Below the pieces are notes generated by a model. That model did no database searches and had not been told where the DNA came from. It saw only the letters and a program-made list of their open reading frames with translations. Positions 8,637-16,988 of a stretch of DNA of 64,000 nucleotides are shown piece by piece (within the stretch, counting starts at the first letter, position 1; each line of letters starts with the position of its first letter). This DNA comes from Sphingobacterium sp. B16(2022) (GTDB lineage Bacteria; Bacteroidota; Bacteroidia; Sphingobacteriales; Sphingobacteriaceae): assembly GCF_012030425.1 (NCBI RefSeq), contig NZ_JAAUVN010000001.1, positions 744,001 through 808,000 of the forward strand, in the 5' to 3' direction. The position numbers and the translations under genes were made by a program.

Positions 8637-9473
8637 TTAGTAGAATTCATACGTTAACTGAGTTGTACCTTTTGTTGTTTCCAGTAAAATTTTCCCATCC
8701 AAAAAATCTTTCCACAATACCGAATAGTCTTTGTTTTCAATTTCTTTAATCATTTCAAAAAAACTTTGGCCATGTAGGCTATCGATAGTCGGAGATTGAA
8801 TAAATTCTGTGGGTAACCCATAATAAAAAACTAAAAACTGTTCTAACAACTTGTAATTATAGTAATTGTTATATTTTTTAAGATCCTCAATATGATTTTG
8901 AGAATATTTTTTTTCGATAATAATTTTGTTGATTTTGCCCTTATTATAAAAATAGTCTATCGTAGACACTTGCATGTTCCCTAACAACTTTCCTCCTACA
9001 TATCGAATATGATTTTTATCATAAACAATTACAGAATCCTTATTTGTGAAGTAAAATCCGACCTCACCTATATAAGACAGCTTGCCAAACTGAAAGGTAT
9101 AATCTTGATTGAAAATGGAAGCTCTACTGTTCATATAAACAGGTATCCATTTTGATATATTTTCAAACTTTTGCTGTATTGAGTCCATTCCAAAACTTGG
9201 ATAATCAATATTTTTAACCTTGACAGAGCTATCTTTTAATACAAGAAAACTAATTTTTTGTTTTTCATGAGCTTTAGGGAAAGCTTTTATAAGTTCTTTA
9301 TAAAATTGATAAACGCCTATTCGAGGAGTCGGTATAAAGCTCTCATATGAATAAAATCGAATTTTTTCTTCTTCTTGACTTTTAGCAATATAGCTACATA
9401 CCAATAATGAAAAAATGATAAAGTACCTAGATAAGCTATATTTGATGAAGATTGAAGACATAGATTTAGTCAT
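8637..9473 (-). CDS. Secreted protein with TonB-C-terminal-like domain
   Basis: About 278 aa from ATG 9473; ATG 9461 is equally good. The signal peptide core is YFIIFSLLVCSYIAKSQ. After it, PRIGVYQFYKELIKAFP...KISFLVLKDSSVKVKNIDY and FENISKWIPVYMN resemble the TonB C-terminal fold as found in periplasmic energy-transducer-like proteins of Bacteroidota. It lacks the N-terminal Pro-rich part of a true TonB. Similar secreted proteins follow both effectors at 19355 and 21604, so this is probably an orphan of the same, possibly immunity, family. A longer in-frame extension to 9572 runs into IS3 sequence and is rejected. Confidence 0.6.
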   Translation of the reverse strand: MTKSMSSIFIKYSLSRYFIIFSLLVCSYIAKSQEEEKIRFYSYESFIPTPRIGVYQFYKELIKAFPKAHEKQKISFLVLKDSSVKVKNIDYPSFGMDSIQQKFENISKWIPVYMNSRASIFNQDYTFQFGKLSYIGEVGFYFTNKDSVIVYDKNHIRYVGGKLLGNMQVSTIDYFYNKGKINKIIIEKKYSQNHIEDLKKYNNYYNYKLLEQFLVFYYGLPTEFIQSPTIDSLHGQSFFEMIKEIENKDYSVLWKDFLDGKILLETTKGTTQLTYEFY

Positions 9474-9504
9474 TATAAGTATATAGGTTAACCGTAGCTT
9501 CCAT

Positions 9505-9645
9505 AACACCGTAACGTCTTTTCCAGTTATAAAAGGTGGCTTTGCTAATCTCAAGCTCCCGGCAGATATCATCCGTCTTTCTACCTTCTTCTCCTTCTTT
9601 GAGAGCTATTACAATCTGTGTTTCTGTAAAACGTGTCTTTTTCAT
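9505..9645 (-). mobile_element. IS3-family OrfA fragment
   Basis: From ATG 9645 the product begins MKKTRFTETQIVIALKEG and continues ICRELEISKATFYNWKRRYGVMEA, the helix-turn-helix of an IS3 OrfA. Homology ends near 9505 where the upstream flank of the TonB-like gene begins. The rest of OrfA and all of OrfB are missing here; an OrfB start in the same orientation lies at 7440-7625. Confidence 0.8.
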
Positions 9646-9941
9646 CTTATTACTTAAATCTAAACATTTATGCCCAGTTTTAAACTGTTTGATTTTTTTG
9701 GACATTTAGAAGACTTCGCATCTACTTCAAACCGTATCATGCAGTCTGTACGATATTTTTAACAAATGTGGACTTGGAAACTTAGATTATAATAAACTAA
9801 ATTCTAGTTGACTTTTGTTATTTTAATTGGATTTTTATTTCTTTTTTGATTAATTGGTGTGATTTTTTTCTCGAATAATAAAAAAAGTTATATCCATTAA
9901 CAATTTGTTAACAACTCTATTTGATGTAAAGTATAATTTTG

Positions 9942-9998
<57 letters not shown>

Positions 9999-10080
9999 CT
10001 TTTGAAAAAAAAGAGATAAACCATTTATAAATTAACCATATAATATAAACTAATAAAACAGTAAATAATAAAAATTATCA

Positions 10081-10574
10081 ATTGAAGCTTTGGAAGCTGA
10101 ATTGCAAGTTATCGAATTAAAAAATCAAATGAAATTTTAGGTTGGGTTAATTTTGGTAATAATGATTGTGTTATTCAAGCCATTGCTGCCGCAACAGGAC
10201 GGAGTTATGATTATGTTCTAAGTCAGTATGGTACATTTATGGCAGAAAGAAATGGCATGTCTCACATCCCTGGTGCCTCTGGTATGTATGAATATACTGG
10301 ATCGTAAACATGTGTTAATTCAACTGATGCAGGTGCATTTGCAGCATTCATGAGATTAACTAGACAAGGAGATGTTCCAACAGGTTCAAGTGAAATGTCT
10401 ATGAATGGTGACCAAAGTGTTGCTTTTCTTAATCTTTGAGGAGGAAATGAACACACAATAGTAATTACAGGTAATGCTAGTTCCTCCAGTTAATATTATT
10501 ACGATCCACAAGCGGGTACTACAGGCACAATCAGTAAAAATGACTCTAGAATTATGGGTAGCTGGGGATATTAA
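10081..10574 (+). pseudogene. Double-glycine-leader effector with Cys/His domain, inactivated
   Basis: A leader-like stretch (SIEALEAELQVIELK) leads, after a one-base slip in an A-run, into EILGWVNFGNNDCVIQAIAAATG. The downstream frame has a Cys in NDCVIQA, a His in GGNEHTIVITG and YYDPQAGT, the order expected of a papain- or NlpC-like Cys/His/Asp domain. It is broken by three in-frame stops: TAA after YEYTGS, TGA before GGNEHT where Trp is likely, and TAA before YYYDP. No ATG precedes the leader. The layout parallels the intact effectors at 20192 and 22478. Confidence 0.6.
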
Positions 10575-10671
10575 ATTTGATTTAAGATTTTATTAAAATA
10601 CAAGATACTTCCACAGTATGATATTAATACTGTTAAATCTTTTCTTAAAAAATTAATTTTATTTTTTTTAA

Positions 10672-12444
10672 ATGCGGGTCATCTTCATTTGTTTATACCT
10701 AGTGTTAATATTCTCATTAAAAGTTCATGGACAAACTTTTAATGAGAAGTACGATTTAAATTTTAAGCAATTTGACAATTGTGCGTGGGATTGGATTAAA
10801 GTACAAAATAGATGTAATCTAAATTTAATGGAAGACTCTAATAATAGTAGATTTTTGTCAATCAGCGTTCTAAGGAAAATAAACCAGTTTAATGATACAA
10901 TAGCAATGAAATTTTTGCTTACTAAACATATTGTATTACCTGCAACTTTACAAAAAGAGAAAAATTTATCTGTTTCCGTCCATTACAAAGGTGACTCTGA
11001 AAAATCGATTAAATTATCGCTCATAGGAATCGGCGATAATGAAAATATAAATTTTCATTATTCTAATCAATCAAAAGTATCAGGAGATTGGAAAAAACTT
11101 ACCGTATACGGTAGTTTAAAAGAGAGTAAAGCGATCAATATATATATCGAATATTCCGGAAATAGGGATACCAATCAGTTCGTTGATTTAAAGAATGTTC
11201 AGGTAAAAGTAGGGAAACAGTTATTGAATGAAATGAAAACAGGTACAGAGGATAATATTATTATACAACCTGCACTAAATGAAAACAATATTATTCCCTT
11301 AAAAATTGAAAATGACAGGCTTTTTTGGAAACAGATGCCACAGCTTCAAGATGCAAAAATCATCGGACTTGGCGAGATTACCCATGGAAGTGAAACATTA
11401 AGAAATTTAAGACTGTTTTTTTTGAAAAGTCTGATTCTAGATCATAATTGTAAGCTAATCTTAGCTGAGGGAGATTTTCAGGTTTTTATGTTGTTCGATC
11501 TTTATATACAAGGTCTTATACCCATTTCCTCGAGGGACAGGATAAAAGAGATATTAGATTTAGGCTTTGGAAATAATACATTTATCACTTTCTTGGATTG
11601 GTTAAGAACCTATAATGATAAAAATATTAAAAAAGTTCATCTTGTTGGTATTGATAACAATGGAAATTTTGATAATATATCAATTCCTTTAATGGACTTT
11701 CATTATAATTTATTAGGGGAAGATAAAGGCAAAAATTATATCAAATTACTTTATAGTAATCAACTTGATTCTGTGAAGATTTTAGCAAATAATGATGAGT
11801 CGTTAAAGATAGTAATGGGGGAAAAATACTTTCAATACTATGATTATGTGCTTTCTGAACCTCGGTTTAAGAATTGGCAGGACCTTTCATTAAGCAGAGA
11901 TAGGAATATGTTTCGAAGAACATTATATTTAGATAGCTTATTTACTACTGAAGATGAAAAAATTGCCATCTTAGCACATTCAGGTCATCTGCAGAAAATT
12001 CCTCTTGTAAATGAAGTGAGTGAAAAAGTATTAGGTAATTTCTTAAATAAGACATTCAAACAGAAGTATTATGCAATAAATTTTACTGCCGGTTCCGGGA
12101 CTTTTATTCAAGATAGTTGTGATTATTTTAAAAACTTTTGTATTGATTTTATTCGAAATATTCCAGAAGATAGTTTTGAATATCAGGCGGCCAGTCTTCA
12201 TAAAAAGCTTTTTTTATATCCCATGGATAAATTATGCAATAATAGTATAAAGACGTCTTTGCATATTTATAGAAACAGTTTGGGGAAAGATCTTTTTAAA
12301 TTTACTAATCTGCCAAAGAGATACGATTCTATCATTTTTGTAGATAGTAGCATCGCAATTCCTTTGGGCTTTTACCAACAACTAGATGCTGATAGCCATT
12401 ATTTTAAAAAGAGAACCATGTATTATAATCTTATTAAAAATTAG
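10672..12444 (+). CDS. Secreted erythromycin-esterase-like protein
   Basis: 590 aa. N-terminal signal peptide (core FICLYLVLIFSLKVHGQ), a ~170-residue beta-rich region resembling a carbohydrate-binding-type sandwich, then the erythromycin-esterase-like (EreA/Succinoglycan-type) domain from residue ~215: IIGLGEITHGSETLRNL, LILAEGDFQ, VHLVGIDNNG, and AILAHSGHLQKI with the conserved His. Family members hydrolyse ester bonds of macrolides or act on unknown substrates; here the signal peptide places it outside the cytoplasm. It sits between the broken effector and a truncated glycosyltransferase, so it may process an exported glycosylated product rather than a drug. It appears intact. Confidence 0.75.
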   Translation: MRVIFICLYLVLIFSLKVHGQTFNEKYDLNFKQFDNCAWDWIKVQNRCNLNLMEDSNNSRFLSISVLRKINQFNDTIAMKFLLTKHIVLPATLQKEKNLSVSVHYKGDSEKSIKLSLIGIGDNENINFHYSNQSKVSGDWKKLTVYGSLKESKAINIYIEYSGNRDTNQFVDLKNVQVKVGKQLLNEMKTGTEDNIIIQPALNENNIIPLKIENDRLFWKQMPQLQDAKIIGLGEITHGSETLRNLRLFFLKSLILDHNCKLILAEGDFQVFMLFDLYIQGLIPISSRDRIKEILDLGFGNNTFITFLDWLRTYNDKNIKKVHLVGIDNNGNFDNISIPLMDFHYNLLGEDKGKNYIKLLYSNQLDSVKILANNDESLKIVMGEKYFQYYDYVLSEPRFKNWQDLSLSRDRNMFRRTLYLDSLFTTEDEKIAILAHSGHLQKIPLVNEVSEKVLGNFLNKTFKQKYYAINFTAGSGTFIQDSCDYFKNFCIDFIRNIPEDSFEYQAASLHKKLFLYPMDKLCNNSIKTSLHIYRNSLGKDLFKFTNLPKRYDSIIFVDSSIAIPLGFYQQLDADSHYFKKRTMYYNLIKN

Positions 12445-12452
12445 TAGGGCTT

Positions 12453-12855
12453 ATGGATAAAATAAATGTTTTTTTTGTGGATTATTTTAATCAAGTCAAT
12501 GGTGGATTAACTACGTATTTTGATAATCTAAAACAATCTCTAAGTGAAGATGAAAGAATCAACCTAAATTTAATATTGGTGAAATCTAGCCCTTCAGTAA
12601 ATGAAATTAAGGAAATAACCGATAATAGAGTGAAGATATACATCTTTCCATATGATATTGCTTTAACTCCTTCAGAAATCAATCATGATTTACAATTAAT
12701 AGATTTTTTAGAAAATCTATTAAAACCATTAGCAAATATTATTTTTCATTTTAATTGGATCAACCAGGCTCCATTTGCTGTGAATTAAAAAGAAGATTAA
12801 TTGTAGTACTATTCTTACGAACCATTGTTTACCATGGAGAAATTTAATAACAAAT
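12453..12855 (+). pseudogene. Truncated glycosyltransferase (N-terminal part)
   Basis: From ATG 12453 the product resembles the N-terminus of the GT4-GT2 enzyme at 16989-19145: GGLTTYFDNL against TGLTTYVDQL and IIFHFNWINQAPFA against TIFHFNWINHAPFA. The main frame stops at 12786-12788, but the next frame continues the homology (CSTILTNHCLPWRNLITN), so a frameshift is present. Homology ends at about 12855, where sequence of an Rpn-type protein begins in the same frame. Eight bases separate it from the esterase-like gene. Confidence 0.8.
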
Positions 12856-13023
12856 AAAGAGGCTAAGCAAGCATCCAAGAAAGCAGTTGTAATTGCTAAA
12901 GCCCAAGGCGAACACAAAAAAGCCATTGAGACAGCTTTAAAATTTAAAAAGATGGGCTTACCTATTGCCGATATTGCAAAAGGTACCGGTCTTACCATCG
13001 ACGAGATTGAAAAACTGAAATAA
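12856..13023 (+). pseudogene. C-terminal fragment of an Rpn/PDDEXK-type protein
   Basis: The frame EAKQASKKAVVIAKAQG, then AIETALKFKKMGLPIADIAK and GTGLTIDEIEKLK, matches the conserved tail of Rpn-family recombination-promoting nucleases (putative transposase, PD-(D/E)XK). It has no start and no catalytic domain. It is joined in frame to the glycosyltransferase remnant and followed by the YbjQ-repeat terminator, perhaps its ancestral terminator. Confidence 0.65.
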
Positions 13024-13050
13024 ATCAAATAGCTCATATAGATAAACGTA

Positions 13051-13080
13051 TAAAGCCATTCTTGACAGAATGGCTTTATA
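13051..13080 (+). terminator. Hairpin terminator, copy 2 of the YbjQ-repeat leader
   Basis: taaagccattc and gaatggcttta form the stem, as in the other three copies. It directly follows the Rpn tail. Confidence 0.6.
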
Positions 13081-13113
13081 CGTTTTATACCATCCTTAAG
13101 GCTTCCCGTATTT

Positions 13114-13383
13114 GGGATTTTTCGGTGGACGCTCCCGCAATTATGAAAACAAAAACAGGAGCTATATAAGAGCGTAGTCAAGTCTTTAAAGCAAAATGCC
13201 CGTAGCTATAAGGCAGATGCCGTTATAGGCTTCCGCGTCAATATTAATGAACTCTCGGGCAAGGGAACGCAAATGTTTATGATCACCGATATCGGTACTC
13301 CTGTATTGCTCAATGAAATTCAACATAAACAAGCAGAAGCAGTACGTGGAGATATCGATGGATCAGTTATTAAGAACAAAGTC
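13114..13383 (+). pseudogene. YbjQ-like gene, truncated copy 2
   Basis: Compared with the full gene, the start codon and first ~40 codons are deleted (the leader ends at cccgtattt and resumes at ttttcggtggac), and two bases are lost at gaaaacaaaaacagg. The remaining ~270 bases match codons ~43-130. Homology ends precisely at aacaaagtc, the same end point as copy 3 (28179). The 3' end of the HlyD gene follows 31 bases later on the other strand. Confidence 0.8.
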
Positions 13384-13414
13384 TATACTCGTACTTCAAT
13401 CCTATATTTCTAAT

Positions 13415-14749
13415 TTAGTTTTGTGGTTGTGCTATATACTTAAGGTTATCAAAAAAGCGTTCTATCAAGCGCCTATCTTTAGTTATTATTTCTGCGACAC
13501 CTTTAGATTCATATCTGAATTCGAGGTTTGATCCATAGTTTGTTGTTAATCCTTTCGGAAAATGAAGCGTTACTAGATATGTTTCAATATCTCCATCTGC
13601 AGTTTTTGTACTGTTACTTACTAAATCTATATTGTTTACTATAGCTTTAATATATCCAAATTCCATATATGGATAATCTGCTAATTTAACAATTACATTT
13701 TGACCGCTTTTTACTTTACCGGCACCATTTACAGGAAGCATGACTTGACCGATCAAATTATTTTGTGATGGAACAATAGAAAATAGATGTTCTCCTTGCT
13801 GCACGAATTGATTGTCATTCCAAAATTTTAAAAATTGAATCTTACCGTCAAAAGGTGCTCTAAATAGATATAATTTTTCCCAGTTATTTAGCTTGTCAAT
13901 TAAATTGTTATATGAAGTTAAAACTTCTAGATTAAGTTGCAGCTCCCGTTCACTTTTATTGACTTTTATTTCCTGTATATTTTTTTCAGTACCTTGAATC
14001 TGTTCACGTATGCTACCTGTGTTACGGATTGACGTTTGGAAATAGTCATTTGAACCTAGGTAGGAGGCTTTCGATTTTTCAAACTCGGACAAACTAATTA
14101 CTTTTCTATTGAAAAGAATAGAATCCCTTTCATACATTCGATCTGATAACGTTAAATTTTCTTTACTAATAGATTCTTTATTTTTTAAAACAGTTAGTGC
14201 TTGTGTTTGTTCGTTTAGTATACCATATAAAGCTTGTTCCTGTTTATCATATAATCGATTGTGTTGATAATCCGCTAACTGTTTTAAGGCTGATAAAAAA
14301 TTTGTATATGGAGCGGTAATATCACCCAAGTTTTTATTCTTATATAAATTATTGTAAATATTGTAAGCATCATCTGTGGGGAGGTTAAGTTTAGAAATTT
14401 GTGTCCTTATTTCTGAAATTAAATGTGGATCAGTAGCATTATCGATCCAGCCAATTACTTGACCGGCTTTTACCTTTTCTAAAGATTTAATACCATTAAG
14501 TCTCAATTTCCCATTGATTTCCGTAACCAATCGTAATGGAGCCTGATCAGCATTGATTGTTAGTTGTCCAGTAATTATATCAGGATATTTAATGATGTAA
14601 CCAAAAGAAACCAATAAAATTACAATAAAACATACCACAAGCGTTATATTTTTTGCAAATGTATTAGGCATGCGCTCAATAATATCTATGATTTCTTCTG
14701 TTCTCTTGTCGAGCGAAATAATCTCAGTAGGTTTCTTTTCGCTTATCAT
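13415..14749 (-). CDS. HlyD-family membrane fusion protein
   Basis: 444 aa. A cytoplasmic start, one transmembrane helix (about residues 38-58, ITLVVCFIVILLVSFGYII), a biotinyl-lipoyl-like segment (NGIKSLEKVKAGQVIGWI), a long coiled-coil hairpin (~120-290), then the second lipoyl half (FRAPFDGKIQFLKF) and a C-terminal beta domain. It bridges the inner-membrane exporter to the periplasm or an outer-membrane channel. It starts 2 bases after the exporter gene, so the pair forms a type-I-like secretion system; the outer-membrane partner is not in the window. Confidence 0.9.
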   Translation of the reverse strand: MISEKKPTEIISLDKRTEEIIDIIERMPNTFAKNITLVVCFIVILLVSFGYIIKYPDIITGQLTINADQAPLRLVTEINGKLRLNGIKSLEKVKAGQVIGWIDNATDPHLISEIRTQISKLNLPTDDAYNIYNNLYKNKNLGDITAPYTNFLSALKQLADYQHNRLYDKQEQALYGILNEQTQALTVLKNKESISKENLTLSDRMYERDSILFNRKVISLSEFEKSKASYLGSNDYFQTSIRNTGSIREQIQGTEKNIQEIKVNKSERELQLNLEVLTSYNNLIDKLNNWEKLYLFRAPFDGKIQFLKFWNDNQFVQQGEHLFSIVPSQNNLIGQVMLPVNGAGKVKSGQNVIVKLADYPYMEFGYIKAIVNNIDLVSNSTKTADGDIETYLVTLHFPKGLTTNYGSNLEFRYESKGVAEIITKDRRLIERFFDNLKYIAQPQN

Positions 14750-14751
14750 AA

Positions 14752-16971
14752 TTAATTGGCTAAAAATTTAACTTCAGATTGACTTTCAACCAATTGAAAG
14801 TATCTTCCCCCGCGATTCATTAAACTATCGTGATTACCAACTTCCACTATGCAACCATCTCTCATTACAACAATCTGTTCCGCCTTTCGTATGGTGCTCA
14901 AACGATGTGCTACAACAATCACTGTTTTTCCATGAAAAACTTCATCGAGTGCAGTAGTTATTTTGTGCTCATTGATAGTATCTAAGGCATTTGTTGCCTC
15001 ATCAAAAAATAATATATCTGGATTTTTATATAATGCCCTGGCTATTAGTACGCGTTGTCGTTGTCCTCCACTCAACCCACGTCCATCTTCTCCCATTTTC
15101 GTATGATAACCCAGAGGCAGCTGTTCAATTTCTGGACCGATATTAGCTGCTGTAACCGCTTTAATTAATCTTTCGTTGTCAGGCTTTTCATCATCAAGAA
15201 TGATATTATTCAATATAGTATCGTTGAAAATTTTGCCATCTTGCATCACTGCACCACATTTAGAGCGCCACTGCCTGAGACCTATATTATTAACATTCAT
15301 GTTCCCCACTGATATTTCTCCATAACTTGGTTTATATAAACGCAGGAGTAGTTTTAATAATGTTGATTTCCCGCTGCCACTGTCTCCCACAATTGCTGTT
15401 ACCTTACCATGAGGGATAATGAGGCTAACATTTTTGAGGATCACAGGAGATACATGCGTGTATTGAAAAGAAACATTTTTTACAATAATATCGCTAATAC
15501 CAGCAAGAGTCATATCATTGTTACCGATGTCTTCATCCTCATCTGCAAGTGACTGAATTTCATTTAATCTCATGAAGCTGATTTGAGCAAATTGAAAGGA
15601 TACCATAAACGATATTAATTGTTGAACAGGGCCATTTAGCATCCCGATAATGAATTGTGTTGAAATCATTACTCCAAAAGTAATTTCACCTGCAATAACA
15701 GCTTTAGCGCAAAAAAAAGTAATCAGTAGATTTTTAACACTATCAATAAAGCTTGCTCCAAGATTTTGAATATTATTGATCCCCAGCATACGCAGATTAA
15801 TTTTAAAGAGTCTTGCCTGTATACCTTCCCATTTCCATCTTTTAGCCTGCTCATAATTATTAATCTTAATGTCCTGAATCCCCCCAATTGTTTCGACCCA
15901 ATAACTTTGGTTCTTGGCGGTTAATTCGAAATAGTCCCAGTCCAGTTTTTTGCGTAGATTAAGAAACGCTATTACCCATAATATATATAACACGCTTCCG
16001 ACAATGAAAATATAAAAAATAGTATTGTTATACATCCAAAGTATGATACTAAATATAAAAAAGGTCAATGTTGAAAATATCAGATTTAGTGAATTATTCA
16101 TGATGAAAGTTCTGATCCGTTCATGATCGTATGCCCTTTGTAATATATCTCCAAGCATTTTATTCTCGAAAAATGACACAGGAAGTTTCATCAATTTAAT
16201 TAAGTAATCGGAGATAAGCGCAATATTTATTCGCGAAGATAGGTGTTGAAGAATCCAATCTCTGACAGCTGAACTTAAAGTAATGCTGACAATTAAAGCA
16301 AGGTTTGCAAAAAGTACTATATTGATAAAGCTAACATCTTGGGTCTGTATTCCTACATCAATAACCGCTTTTGAAATAAAAGGTAGTATAGCCTGCATTC
16401 CCGTAATCAATAACATTACAGTTGCTAAATAAAAAAAGCTTTTTTTATATGGAGTGAAATACCCTAAAATATTTTCTAACTGTTTATTGCGGTGCGATTT
16501 CTCACCAGTTTGTCTTTGAGCAAAGTCCGCTTGCGGTTCAAGAATTAAAGCAACACCTTTTGTTACAGTTTCTTTGTTTTTCAACCATCCGTTTTCAAAT
16601 TCATCTTGATTATATTCAACTTTTCCTTTTGCGGGATCTGCTATAAAAAAAAGTAGATCTTTATTTCGCTTTTCTTTTATTTTATACAAGACGACAAAGT
16701 GACTATTATCCCAGTGCATGATAATGGGTAAAGGAACTTTTTCAAGAATCTCTGTTACGCTACAATGTGCGGCTAACGTGCGGATACCAATTGTTTCAGC
16801 TCCGTGTGAAATACCAGCGAGCGAAACTCCTTCTCTCGTATTACCACATAGATCCCTTAAGTATTGTAATGAATAGTATTTACCATAAAATTTTGCAATC
16901 ATTTTTAAACATGCGGGACCACAGTCCATCATATCAAGTTGCCTGTCGAGTGGAAATGTCCGAAGATCCAT
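14752..16971 (-). CDS. Peptidase-containing ABC exporter (C39/PCAT type)
   Basis: 739 aa. Residues 1-~125 are a C39 peptidase: Cys17 in DCGPAC, His91 in NSHFVVL, Asp112 in ADPAKG, all present. Then five or six transmembrane helices (~170-450), and an ATPase with Walker A GDSGSGKST near residue 530, signature LSGGQRQR and Walker B ILFFDEAT. Enzymes of this type cut the leader after a Gly-Gly motif and export the mature part. The two effectors at 20192 and 22478 have such a leader ending VVGG, so they are the probable substrates. It lies 17 bases after the glycosyltransferase. Confidence 0.95.
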   Translation of the reverse strand: MDLRTFPLDRQLDMMDCGPACLKMIAKFYGKYYSLQYLRDLCGNTREGVSLAGISHGAETIGIRTLAAHCSVTEILEKVPLPIIMHWDNSHFVVLYKIKEKRNKDLLFFIADPAKGKVEYNQDEFENGWLKNKETVTKGVALILEPQADFAQRQTGEKSHRNKQLENILGYFTPYKKSFFYLATVMLLITGMQAILPFISKAVIDVGIQTQDVSFINIVLFANLALIVSITLSSAVRDWILQHLSSRINIALISDYLIKLMKLPVSFFENKMLGDILQRAYDHERIRTFIMNNSLNLIFSTLTFFIFSIILWMYNNTIFYIFIVGSVLYILWVIAFLNLRKKLDWDYFELTAKNQSYWVETIGGIQDIKINNYEQAKRWKWEGIQARLFKINLRMLGINNIQNLGASFIDSVKNLLITFFCAKAVIAGEITFGVMISTQFIIGMLNGPVQQLISFMVSFQFAQISFMRLNEIQSLADEDEDIGNNDMTLAGISDIIVKNVSFQYTHVSPVILKNVSLIIPHGKVTAIVGDSGSGKSTLLKLLLRLYKPSYGEISVGNMNVNNIGLRQWRSKCGAVMQDGKIFNDTILNNIILDDEKPDNERLIKAVTAANIGPEIEQLPLGYHTKMGEDGRGLSGGQRQRVLIARALYKNPDILFFDEATNALDTINEHKITTALDEVFHGKTVIVVAHRLSTIRKAEQIVVMRDGCIVEVGNHDSLMNRGGRYFQLVESQSEVKFLAN

Positions 16972-16988
16972 AATACTTAAATCAATTT

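Noticed and set aside
8637..9572. Longer start (9572) for the TonB-like secreted gene
   Set aside because: The extra N-terminal residues are translated from IS3 OrfA sequence in another frame and would bury the signal peptide.
12729..13181. 150-codon minus-strand frame
   Set aside because: It is antisense to the glycosyltransferase/Rpn/YbjQ remnants, whose plus-strand homology is clear.
13313..13531. 72-codon plus-strand frame
   Set aside because: It is an out-of-register reading of YbjQ copy 2 running into the 3' end of the HlyD gene.
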